Source: a virus. Taken from it: DNA of 64,000 nucleotides. A program made the position numbers and the translations under genes. Where the stretch lies: positions 1-64,000 of the IMG/VR virus record IMGVR_UViG_3300031873_000001. One strand, 5' to 3'. This document shows, piece by piece, positions 1 to 7,315 of the stretch; positions within the stretch are counted from its first letter, which is position 1; each line of letters opens with the position of its first letter. The notes below the pieces were generated by a model. The model saw nothing but the letters and a program-made list of their open reading frames with translations, ran no database searches and had not been told where the DNA came from.

Positions 1-127
1 TCTCATGGGCGGGCTCTACGATCCCATCGTAGATATCGTGAAGAAGTCGATTGAGAAGGTTAAGGACATCATCCGGGTCCCCCTACAGTGGATTAAGCAA
101 CACCTCAGCTGGATCACGGATATCTGG
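1..127 (+). repeat. 127-bp exact direct repeat, copy 1 (left window edge)
   Basis: Bases 1-127 are identical to 496-622 (offset 495, in frame). Identity stops after base 127 (c versus a). Both copies lie in the tape measure gene. Confidence 0.95.
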
Positions 128-1729
128 CAGACCGTGCGTAAGTTTGAAGTCTCTCTTGGAATGGCTTTTGGAAAGTTAGTTAAGGTCATCGGGGGAGGGA
201 TTATCGCTTTAGTGAAGGGAGCGATCGGGCAGATTAAGTCCATCTGGACTTCTATTCTCAGCATCCCGAAGTTCTTTGCCGATATCGTAAAAAGGGTGAC
301 GAAGATTTTCAGCATCGTGGCGGGCATCGGCAAGGCGTTCATTATGCTCTCCCGGCCTGTGCGGGGCATCTGGAATATGTTTCAGGGGATCGCCACCATG
401 ATGAGGGGGATCGAAGAACGGATATGGGGGATTGGGGAGGCCGTGGGGGGATGGGAGATGTCGGCGGCGAAGGCTTTAGGAGGCTTTGCCAAAGTTCTCA
501 TGGGCGGGCTCTACGATCCCATCGTAGATATCGTGAAGAAGTCGATTGAGAAGGTTAAGGACATCATCCGGGTCCCCCTACAGTGGATTAAGCAACACCT
601 CAGCTGGATCACGGATATCTGGAACGCCGCCTTCGGCCCGATTAAGGATTACATCGAAGCCGTGAAGGCGTTCATTGATCTCCGGAAGGGAGAGATGACG
701 ACTGAGACGGGTGTGGGCGGCGAGGGGACATGGGGGAAGGGCGGTTGGGGTGACGTCCTCAAGGGGAAATACGGCGCCGCTCCGGAGAAGTGGCAGGGGA
801 TGATGACGGGGGCCGCTTCCAGGGCGGGCGTTACGAAGGAAGACCTGGAAACGATCTTTGGGGATGAGTCGGCTTGGCAGGAAGGAGCTATCTCTCCTGC
901 GGGGGCCCGAGGGGTCGCACAGCTTATGCCCAAGACGGCGGCGGGGCATGGTCTTGTTCCGCACGAGAAGTGGGGCTACACTCTCGCTCCCGAGGCGATG
1001 AAGGCGAAGATGGAGAAGGCCATGGCGCCGTGGAAGGGATGGATGAAGCTGAAGCAGACCACTCCCAAGATGATAGAGGAAAAAAGAGCTGGGTTTGAGA
1101 AGCAGATCGCCATTCAGTCGCAGATGGATGCCGGGGCTCAGGAATATGCCTGGCGCCTCAAGAGATACGGCGGGGATAAGGCTCTTGCCCTTGCCGACTA
1201 TAACTGGGGATACGTTGACAAGTGGCTGAAGGGGAAGGCCGGTCCAATCCCGAACGAAACCCTGAGCTACGTCCAGTCCAAGACGGGTATTACTCTGCCA
1301 CAGAGCGGCTTGGACTATCCTATCTCCGCAGAGGTCGGAAAGACGGTAGGACGAAAGACGAACCTCATGACGGGTTACGGGGAAGCTGGAATGGGTGGGG
1401 GAGAGGAAACGATGATAACGGCGCCTACTTATGCCGAGGATTATGAGGGCGACATTACCACCGGGGGACTGCCCGAAGGATTGGCTCCTATGCCCGCCGT
1501 GCCGGCGCTCAGTGGTCCAGATATCAATTATGGAGGTGGGGGCGGTGGCGGGTTCATAGAGAAGGCCGGGGGAAAGGTCGAAGGCGTCCTCGGGTCGATT
1601 GTGGATGCCCTGCGTCGTCTCAAGGGGGATGTCTTTATGGATGGCAAGAAGATCGGCGAGGTCGTGTGGGGGAACATCCGAGAGAAGGTCGAGGCCGAGA
1701 TTCGGGAAGGAGTGTCGACTCGTGGATAA
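2..1729 (+). CDS. Tape measure protein, C-terminal part, with lytic transglycosylase domain (5' partial)
   Basis: The reading frame is open to the left edge, so the true start lies outside the window. The first ~230 visible residues are amphipathic helices rich in Ile, Val, Lys and Trp, as in tail tape measure proteins, and contain a ~42-residue segment twice (about residues 1-41 and 166-206). Residues ~262-430 form a soluble lytic transglycosylase (SLT) domain: GDES (predicted catalytic Glu 288), SPAGARGVAQLMPKTA and YNWGYVDKWL. After a Gly-rich linker the end MDGKKIGEVVWGNI resembles the usual C-terminus of tape measures. It sets tail length, and the SLT domain probably cuts peptidoglycan at DNA entry. 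Function is inferred from motifs and from the tail genes that follow. Confidence 0.85.
   Translation, partial: LMGGLYDPIVDIVKKSIEKVKDIIRVPLQWIKQHLSWITDIWQTVRKFEVSLGMAFGKLVKVIGGGIIALVKGAIGQIKSIWTSILSIPKFFADIVKRVTKIFSIVAGIGKAFIMLSRPVRGIWNMFQGIATMMRGIEERIWGIGEAVGGWEMSAAKALGGFAKVLMGGLYDPIVDIVKKSIEKVKDIIRVPLQWIKQHLSWITDIWNAAFGPIKDYIEAVKAFIDLRKGEMTTETGVGGEGTWGKGGWGDVLKGKYGAAPEKWQGMMTGAASRAGVTKEDLETIFGDESAWQEGAISPAGARGVAQLMPKTAAGHGLVPHEKWGYTLAPEAMKAKMEKAMAPWKGWMKLKQTTPKMIEEKRAGFEKQIAIQSQMDAGAQEYAWRLKRYGGDKALALADYNWGYVDKWLKGKAGPIPNETLSYVQSKTGITLPQSGLDYPISAEVGKTVGRKTNLMTGYGEAGMGGGEETMITAPTYAEDYEGDITTGGLPEGLAPMPAVPALSGPDINYGGGGGGGFIEKAGGKVEGVLGSIVDALRRLKGDVFMDGKKIGEVVWGNIREKVEAEIREGVSTRG
496..622 (+). 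repeat. 127-bp exact direct repeat, copy 2
   Basis: Identical to 1-127. It encodes the amphipathic segment with GLYDPIVDIVKK and QWIKQHLSWITDIW a second time. Confidence 0.95.
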
Positions 1730-1745
1730 CTGCTGGCGCCAGCAG
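1730..1745. repeat. 16-bp perfect palindrome CTGCTGGCGCCAGCAG, copy 1
   Basis: The palindrome touches the stop codon of the tape measure gene. The same 16 bp recurs at 37013-37028, just after the stop of the adenine methyltransferase gene. It could fold as a 6-bp stem with a GCGC loop; no T-run follows here, so it is not a clear terminator. Confidence 0.8.
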
Positions 1746-1828
1746 GGGTACATAAGTCATGATAATTTTGATTTTTCAGGAGAGTTAGTTCCACCGGGGC
1801 AGTTTCGGGAGCTACCAGAATCGCCCCG
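1746..1828 (+). promoter_or_regulatory. Leader with hairpin directly before the ATP-grasp start codon
   Basis: A 6-bp stem CGGGGC (1795-1800) pairs with GCCCCG (1823-1828), ending immediately before the ATG at 1829. The good SD-like AGGAGAG is at ~1778-1784, ~45 bases upstream and outside the hairpin; only a weak CGGGAG lies in the loop. A 9-codon open frame starts at 1759. Folding of the leader could bring the SD near the start or restrict translation. This is inference from sequence only. Confidence 0.35.
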
Positions 1829-4189
1829 ATGAGAGTCCTGATACTCGACACTGGTCTTGCCCTTGATCTGGCCAGGAGACTGGCGCAGGAGGGAGATGAG
1901 GTTTACTACTACCTCAACAAGATCAGGAACTATCCGGACGAGTCCGAAGCCCTTTACGGTAAAGGCCTCTTTGAAGAGTGGGGGGTCAAGCGGATCGACA
2001 TGTATGAGTCCATCCTGAGCTACGTCGACTACGTTATAGCAACGGATATCGGCTACGGGAAGCATCTCGACTACTTCCGGAAGAAGGGGACGCTGGTCTA
2101 CGGGGCCCCGTTCCTGGGCGAGAGGCTTGAGACGGACCGGGAGTTCGGCAGAGAGACCCTCGCAGGTTACGGGGTGAAGGTCCCGGAGGTCACAGTCCAC
2201 GATACCAAAGAGGACGCCGTCCAGCACATCAAGCAGAACCCTTCCGGCTACGCCTATAAGTCGGATGAGTCCCGCAACAAAAAGACCTTCGTGACCAAAT
2301 CTCCGGAGGCCATGATCAAGTTCCTGTCCGGCCTGTCCTCCTCGGCCCCGATCCGGCTTGAGAAGTTCATTGAGGGCGTGGAGATCGCCGTCGGAGGATT
2401 CTTCAATGGGCAGGAGTTCCTGGGGCCCAAACTGGTCTCCTTCGAGTACAACAAGACCTTCCCCGGGGATCTCGGGCCGATGAACTCGGAGATCGGAACG
2501 GCAATGTATTACGATGACACCGGAGGGAAGGCGTTTGCGGAGACCCTGCAGAAGATTGAGCCCTTCCTGCGGATGGTCGGCTACCGGGGCTACGTGGAGG
2601 TCTCCTGCATCGCCAACGAGAGCGGGACGCACGTCATTGAGTTCACCTGTTTCGACGAGAAGACCGAAATCCTGACCCAACGGGGCTGGCTGAAGTATAC
2701 GGAGGTTGTGGTTGGAGATATGGCCTTAGCTATCAATCCCCTAAATCGTAAGATAGAGTGGAAGAAAATCGTAGGGAAACGGGTGCGGGATTATGAGGGC
2801 GAGATGGTTAAAATCGGGAATAAGGCTTTAGATGTTTTGGTCACTCCTGATCATAATTTACTGATTACCAAGAGCGGGTTAGGGAAAACGGTTAAGGCAA
2901 ATACAATTCCACAAGGATGGTCGTTAATTAGAAGTGGAACCTGGGAGGGTGATGAATTCTCTTATATTGAGATCCCGGAATATATTCATTTTAGAAAAAT
3001 CGGTCATAAACATAATGCTACCGTTAAGACTGTCCGACCTTTACGGCGGGTAGATGCTCCTATCTTTATGAAATTCTTGGGGTTATTTTTGTCGGAAGGA
3101 AGTTTGGGAGCACCCTACAACGGAATGAAAAGACAGGTCATTATTTCTCAAAGTCCCAAGTCTTTACGCCGAAAAGAGATAGAATCTATATTGAAAATCT
3201 TTGGTTTCAAGTATTTTACAGATAATTCTTCTGGGGCATTTGTGATATGCTCGATCCAATTATGTTCTTTTTTGAAATCTCTCGGATTAGATGTTAAGGC
3301 TTGGGAGAAGAGAATTCCAGGAGAATTTAAAAATTTATCGCCTGCGCTTCTGGAATCTCTAATTCACGGGTATGCTCTTGGGGATGGTTCTTGGCATAAG
3401 GGAGATGGTCAATTAACTCTATATACTACGTCGGAAAAGTTAGCCGACGATTTACAAGAAGCTATCATTAAAGTTGGAAAAGTTTCGAATATTGCCACAA
3501 GAACCAAGTTCAGGAAACGGCCTTACTATTCTTTATCCATAAGAGACGAAAGAAAGGACTACTTTCTGGACAATCGGGTAATTAAGAAAGAACATTATAC
3601 TGGAAAAGTCTGGGACGTCGAAGTTGAAGATCTACATACTCTTTTAGTTCGTCGAAACGGGAAGGCATTTTTCTCTGGGAATTGCCGCTTTGGGTATCCA
3701 GTATATATCATTCAGATGACGCTCCACAAACGCTTCGGGGAGGTGCTCTCGGGGATCGCCTACGGGACCCTTCTGGATCCACGGTACAGGCCGAAGTGGG
3801 ATATCTTGAAGCACCGCTGGGCGATCGGGACGTGCTGGTGCGTGAACGGCTACCCCTACACGGAGGTCATGAAAGCCCGGGGCGGTGACTGGTCGATCGT
3901 CTACGGCATCGACAAGGCGATTAAGGAAGGGGCCCGGATCGGCTTCTTCGGGGTGGTCAAGGAGGATGGTAAGTATATCGCCCTCCCGGATTACGGGCGG
4001 ACGGTCTGCATCACGGGACAGGGGCAGACGATCTCCCAGGCCATGCAGGACATGAACGAAGGGGCCCAGAAGATATGGATCCCGGACGGCTTCTACCGCT
4101 ACGATATCGGAGCCCGCACGATCGCCGAGGGGCAGAATCTTCTCGAGTGGGGCTACGTCGACAAGGACTGGGCGAAGAGTTTCCGTTAA
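1829..4189 (+). CDS. PurD-like ATP-grasp ligase interrupted by an intein
   Basis: The extein (residues 1-273 and 619-786, 441 aa when joined) is an ATP-grasp protein with the architecture of phosphoribosylamine-glycine ligase. It has a pre-ATP-grasp N-domain, an ATP-grasp body with EKFIEGVEIAVGGFFNG, a catalytic motif of EF-x-x-RFG type (EFT/CRFGYP) and a C-terminal YRYDIGART resembling the end of PurD. The PurD GGREHA motif near the N-terminus is absent (it reads LDTGLALDLARRL), so the substrate is probably not phosphoribosylamine. An intein sits exactly in the catalytic motif. The paralogue at 10872 is intein-free and also 441 aa. Lying between tape measure and fibre genes, it may modify a tail protein; a metabolic role cannot be excluded. 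Confidence 0.8.
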   Translation: MRVLILDTGLALDLARRLAQEGDEVYYYLNKIRNYPDESEALYGKGLFEEWGVKRIDMYESILSYVDYVIATDIGYGKHLDYFRKKGTLVYGAPFLGERLETDREFGRETLAGYGVKVPEVTVHDTKEDAVQHIKQNPSGYAYKSDESRNKKTFVTKSPEAMIKFLSGLSSSAPIRLEKFIEGVEIAVGGFFNGQEFLGPKLVSFEYNKTFPGDLGPMNSEIGTAMYYDDTGGKAFAETLQKIEPFLRMVGYRGYVEVSCIANESGTHVIEFTCFDEKTEILTQRGWLKYTEVVVGDMALAINPLNRKIEWKKIVGKRVRDYEGEMVKIGNKALDVLVTPDHNLLITKSGLGKTVKANTIPQGWSLIRSGTWEGDEFSYIEIPEYIHFRKIGHKHNATVKTVRPLRRVDAPIFMKFLGLFLSEGSLGAPYNGMKRQVIISQSPKSLRRKEIESILKIFGFKYFTDNSSGAFVICSIQLCSFLKSLGLDVKAWEKRIPGEFKNLSPALLESLIHGYALGDGSWHKGDGQLTLYTTSEKLADDLQEAIIKVGKVSNIATRTKFRKRPYYSLSIRDERKDYFLDNRVIKKEHYTGKVWDVEVEDLHTLLVRRNGKAFFSGNCRFGYPVYIIQMTLHKRFGEVLSGIAYGTLLDPRYRPKWDILKHRWAIGTCWCVNGYPYTEVMKARGGDWSIVYGIDKAIKEGARIGFFGVVKEDGKYIALPDYGRTVCITGQGQTISQAMQDMNEGAQKIWIPDGFYRYDIGARTIAEGQNLLEWGYVDKDWAKSFR
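2648..3682 (+). mobile_element. Intein with LAGLIDADG homing endonuclease domain (345 aa)
   Basis: Residues 274-618 of the ATP-grasp precursor. The N-terminal splice block starts with Cys (CFDEKTEILTQRGW); the block B-like VTPDHNLLI carries the conserved His. Two LAGLIDADG-like helices are seen (FLGLFLSEGSL and LIHGYALGDGSW). The C-terminal blocks are VWDVEVEDLHTLLV and FFSGN, with Cys as the +1 extein residue. The penultimate residue is Gly rather than the usual His, which is unusual but compatible with splicing in some inteins. Boundaries are supported by the intein-free paralogue, which reads EFTARFGYP at the junction. The intein is clearly more AT-rich than the exteins, a sign of separate origin. 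Confidence 0.93.
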
Positions 4190-4203
4190 CGTAGATAAAT
4201 CCT

Positions 4204-4374
4204 ATGCTTGAAGATGTGGTGAACCTCAGCTCGTCCATAACACGGATTTTCGATAGGGAGACTGGACTTATAAAGCTCTTCGATTTCGACGGGCCAATAA
4301 TTATCCAGTTTGCCTTCGATGGAATGGTTTCAAACCAGATTCTTCTAACTTCGAGGATTCCCTACGATGGGTAA
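4204..4374 (+). CDS. Small hypothetical protein (56 aa)
   Basis: ATG at 4204, stop at 4372-4374, overlapping the next start (4367) by eight bases, typical of this operon. The protein begins MLEDVVNLSSSITRIF and ends LLTSRIPYDG; it is beta-rich in the second half and has no Cys or membrane segment. Not recognised. Spacing and tight overlap with a structural-type gene suggest a minor virion component. Confidence 0.55.
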   Translation: MLEDVVNLSSSITRIFDRETGLIKLFDFDGPIIIQFAFDGMVSNQILLTSRIPYDG

Positions 4375-4663
4375 AGTATATGTGGGACAGACGGCTCTCA
4401 GGATTCGGGTGACGACGGGAGTTAGTCTCGCCGGGGCGAAGGAGGTAAAGATCGTGATTAAGAGGCCGAACGGATCTCGGGTTACCGAGACTGCTACTGT
4501 GGAAGATCCGGTCACTGGGATTATCTACTACGATGTAACCTCTGCCACTTATTTGAATGAGTTCGGAAATTATGTCGTGCAGGCTTACGTGAAGTTTTCC
4601 GACGATAGGATTGCTTATGGTGAAGAGGCTATTCTTCAGGTTTTTACGGTTTCTGTTATCTAA
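4367..4663 (+). CDS. Small Ig-like virion protein (98 aa)
   Basis: An all-beta protein: GQTALRIRVTTG, then VKIVIKRPNGSRV, a YYDVTSATYLNEFGNYVVQAYV segment (split here only in description) and a short C-terminal strand. The pattern of a material-property strand followed by a TGxxYYDVT turn resembles N-terminal domains of baseplate upper proteins (BppU type) and other Ig-like phage tail modules. It lies in a run of small overlapping fibre/baseplate genes. No enzymatic motif. Confidence 0.55.
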   Translation: MGKVYVGQTALRIRVTTGVSLAGAKEVKIVIKRPNGSRVTETATVEDPVTGIIYYDVTSATYLNEFGNYVVQAYVKFSDDRIAYGEEAILQVFTVSVI

Positions 4664-4775
4664 GCCTAGGTTTTCGGTAAGTGCCAAGGCTAAGGTCAAG
4701 AAGCCTGTGATAAGAGCTAGGGTCTATCGTGCTTCCACTGGAAAGTGGGAAGATTTAGGGATAATCTCTAAGTAG
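4620..4775 (+). CDS. Possible small basic protein, GTG start (51 aa)
   Basis: A frame open from GTG 4620 to TAG 4773-4775 covers the gap before the next gene and overlaps the preceding gene by 44 bases. The product is strongly basic (SAKAKVKKPVIRARVYRAST) and ends WEDLGIISK. An AGGA lies 9 bases upstream of the GTG. The second half looks coding, with no stop in a stretch otherwise empty; the start is uncertain. Not recognised. Confidence 0.4.
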   Translation: MKRLFFRFLRFLLSKPRFSVSAKAKVKKPVIRARVYRASTGKWEDLGIISK

Positions 4776-4782
4776 AGGAATT

Positions 4783-5142
4783 ATGGCTACCGTTCTGACG
4801 CATGTCGGCGAGAATTGGATTGTCGATAAGCTGGACGAAGTAGTTCAGACCACGGCTGAATACATCGCTTGGGGAACCGGTCCTGGGACGGCGGATAAGA
4901 ACGATCTTGCTCTCTTTGTCGAAGCGAGCGAGGCTAGGGTCGTGGCTTCCCGGTCCCAGCCTGCGACCAACAAGATTCGGTGGGTTGGAATACTACAGGC
5001 CGATGCCCCAAAGACGATTACGAATGCGGGGAACTTCACTCTTGCCGCAGGAGGGACGCTAGTCGTTCATGGAGACTTTACTGGGGTTCCATTATCTTTG
5101 GGGGACCGAATGGAGTTCACGATCGATTTGGAGATTACCTGA
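4783..5142 (+). CDS. Small tail fibre or appendage protein (119 aa)
   Basis: Beta-rich protein with the segment EYIAWGTGPGTADKNDLAL followed by an Arg-Val strand and a closing GDRMEFTIDLEIT. This resembles a common phage appendage family (YI.FGTG..., then many beta strands) and is similar in layout to the protein at 23632 (YIRFGSSTSGLGVSNTAL). SD GAGGAA precedes the ATG. TGATG overlap with the next gene. The virion role is inferred from context. Confidence 0.55.
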   Translation: MATVLTHVGENWIVDKLDEVVQTTAEYIAWGTGPGTADKNDLALFVEASEARVVASRSQPATNKIRWVGILQADAPKTITNAGNFTLAAGGTLVVHGDFTGVPLSLGDRMEFTIDLEIT

Positions 5143-5489
5143 TGGCTGAAGGCCCCGGATTCATACAGGTTCCTACCGATGGGGCGGGGAAGAAAACCCG
5201 GACGAATGTTCGGGACGTCTCCGGGAACGAGGTTCACGAGCAATTTATCATCGGAGTCCGCCCGAATGGTCTTGATCCCTACGTAGGTCTTGCGATGAGG
5301 GTTGATGAAGCCAGTAGTGACGTGACCTATATCGGCGAGGCTCCTACCGGGACGGCTGGAAGTGCGTCATCTTGGAGGCTTAGAAAGATGATTGTCTCCG
5401 GGGCGGTGACTACGGTGCTTTGGGCTGATGGGAACGAGAACTTTGATAACGTCTGGGACGACAGAGCAACCACAGTGGTGTATTCATAA
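5142..5489 (+). CDS. Phage structural protein with YIGEA and WRLRK motifs (115 aa)
   Basis: Start chosen at the ATG 5142, which overlaps the upstream stop (TGATG). The protein contains DVTYIGEAPTGT, SSWRLRKMIVSG, VLWADGNENFDNVWDDR and TVVYS, an ordering I associate with small phage tail proteins of metagenomic myophages and siphophages. No catalytic residues. It sits among fibre genes and probably contributes to an adhesin or baseplate appendage. Confidence 0.5.
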   Translation: MAEGPGFIQVPTDGAGKKTRTNVRDVSGNEVHEQFIIGVRPNGLDPYVGLAMRVDEASSDVTYIGEAPTGTAGSASSWRLRKMIVSGAVTTVLWADGNENFDNVWDDRATTVVYS

Positions 5490-5492
5490 GTT

Positions 5493-7058
5493 ATGGCTGG
5501 AACAGTAACTGCAAATATGACCGACATCAGTATGTGTGAGTCCACTACGGGTTGGACTAATGTTGGGACTGGCACACAGGCTCAAAATGATACATCAGTC
5601 TTTGATGCTATAGAAGGAACTTATTGCCTTGGGGATTATAAGGCATCCTCTGCTAACAGAGGAGCACGCTGGGATTTGGGTGCAGGCGGAACAAGCCTGT
5701 CCGGAAAGATGGTTCTTTTTTGGTTTGCTTTCAGTAAGAAAAATTATGGAGCAAACCCGATGAGGATTAGGTTGACCGATACTTCCGGAAATTATAGCGA
5801 GTGGAATATGTTCACGGCATCCACGCTACCGCATGGGGGATGGATACCGTGGGCTCTGCATACGAGCGTGACACCCGACACGACGAGTGGAACATTGATT
5901 TTGACTGCTGTGCGATATGTGGACTGGCGATGCGATACAGTCTCTGCAAAGGTTTATATTTACTGGGATGCTGTGAGGTACGGATACGGCTTGGACATCA
6001 AGGCCGGAACTTCCGGGGCTCCGGCGACATTTGAGGACTTTGTTACAGCAGAGGCTACCTTCGCCTATGGAGTGGTTGAAAAGTATAATGGAGCCTACTT
6101 TGTTCAGGGGATACTCCGCATGGGGGATGGAAGTGGAACTTCCGCTACATATTTTAAGGACTCAAATCAGGTAGTTCAATTCAAATCAATGAAGGGCAAC
6201 CCGACTGGCTTTTACGAGATAAAAGGGCAAGGGAACGGAACGGGAGCGACAGAAATATACTTCGGGTCTAAGTCTGGGACGGCGGGGATTGGTGGTTGCT
6301 TTGTTCGTGCTCCGTCTACTTCAAAGTGGAAGCTGACAATGACCGATACGAATATAACGAAGTTCGGATTTTATGGATGCACCTTTGTTTATGCGGACAC
6401 CATTGAGGGGCAAGCTTATAACGCCAACCAGGAGTTTTTGAACTCGAACTTCATTGCCGGTGCGGAGATGATACCCTCCACCGGAGTGGTCAAGAACTGC
6501 AATTTTATCAGTTCGACGTCTTCTGCGATTCGGATGAGTAGCACTTCGCATAATATTACGGATTGCTCGTTCATCTCATGTCCGAGGGCGATTCATATTA
6601 CGGTTGCTGGGCCATTCACGTTCAGTAATTTGGATTTCCTGGGGAACACTTATGATGGATATAGTAACTATGGAAGTGCGATTACTGTCAACTATGACCA
6701 ATACTGTAGTCCAGCACCCTCGTCATACGACCCTGCCGGGGATACGATTACCTTTCAGACATCCGTTACGTTGGTTGTCCGGCATGTGAAAACCGGAAGT
6801 GAGCCTTCGGAATATGTCAGATGTGCTATTTACAAGGTGTCTGATGGGACCGAACTTATGAATGCTAATGCGTCAACAGCCGATGACCAGAACCCCGGAT
6901 ATTATAAGGCATCGGTATCGTATACGGTGACAGGAATAGCTGTGAAGGTAAAAGCACGAGAAAAGGGTTATCTGCCGTTTGAAACGACTGTGACGATACC
7001 TTCTACTGGTCTGGATGTCACGGCTGTTTGGCAGGTAGATCCGAACTATTCAGTGTAA
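5493..7058 (+). CDS. Tail fibre protein with jelly-roll, beta-helix and Ig-like parts (521 aa)
   Basis: Residues ~1-170 look like a carbohydrate-binding jelly roll (SMCESTTGWTNVGT..., GARWDLGAGG, YVDWRCDTVSAKVYIYWDAVRYG). Residues ~185-400 have short repeating strands with Asn ladders (NCNFISSTSSAIRMSST, ITDCSFISCPRAIHI), typical of a right-handed parallel beta-helix. The last ~110 residues form an Ig-like module ending in VWQVDPNYSV. Base composition is more AT-rich than in baseplate genes, as often seen for exchangeable receptor-binding genes. Probable receptor-binding or depolymerase-like fibre; no catalytic site can be named. Confidence 0.6.
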   Translation: MAGTVTANMTDISMCESTTGWTNVGTGTQAQNDTSVFDAIEGTYCLGDYKASSANRGARWDLGAGGTSLSGKMVLFWFAFSKKNYGANPMRIRLTDTSGNYSEWNMFTASTLPHGGWIPWALHTSVTPDTTSGTLILTAVRYVDWRCDTVSAKVYIYWDAVRYGYGLDIKAGTSGAPATFEDFVTAEATFAYGVVEKYNGAYFVQGILRMGDGSGTSATYFKDSNQVVQFKSMKGNPTGFYEIKGQGNGTGATEIYFGSKSGTAGIGGCFVRAPSTSKWKLTMTDTNITKFGFYGCTFVYADTIEGQAYNANQEFLNSNFIAGAEMIPSTGVVKNCNFISSTSSAIRMSSTSHNITDCSFISCPRAIHITVAGPFTFSNLDFLGNTYDGYSNYGSAITVNYDQYCSPAPSSYDPAGDTITFQTSVTLVVRHVKTGSEPSEYVRCAIYKVSDGTELMNANASTADDQNPGYYKASVSYTVTGIAVKVKAREKGYLPFETTVTIPSTGLDVTAVWQVDPNYSV

Positions 7059-7079
7059 AGTTAACTTAAAGGAGAAGAA

Positions 7080-7313
7080 ATGCCAAGTGGAAACATCTCA
7101 CGGATGAAGTCCATCCTCGCCAAGCCGATGGAGGAGCTCTCCGAGGAGGACAGGGGGTTTCTCGTTCGGAAGCAAGGATGGCTTTCCGATGAAGAGAGGA
7201 TCAAGTATGGTGGAGTTCTCACCGGAAAGTCTTGCCCGGAGGTGATGGACCTGCCTCCGTCTGTGGTGGCAAGGGAGAGGCTTGAAATCAAAAGGAAGAA
7301 AGGGAGTAAGTAG
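7080..7313 (+). CDS. Small charged protein (77 aa)
   Basis: Preceded by a strong SD (AAAGGAGAAG). Helical, highly charged protein beginning MPSGNISRMKSILAKPMEEL and ending in a basic tail RLEIKRKKGSK. No recognised domain. It is two bases from the large structural gene downstream, so the two are co-translated; it could be a chaperone or small tail component. Confidence 0.6.
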   Translation: MPSGNISRMKSILAKPMEELSEEDRGFLVRKQGWLSDEERIKYGGVLTGKSCPEVMDLPPSVVARERLEIKRKKGSK

Positions 7314-7315
7314 CG

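Noticed and set aside
578-2680. Long minus-strand open frames (578-1753 and 1757-2680)
   Set aside because: They lie opposite well-supported genes, have Pro/Arg/Leu-rich composition typical of antisense frames in GC-rich DNA, and lack SD sites and motifs.
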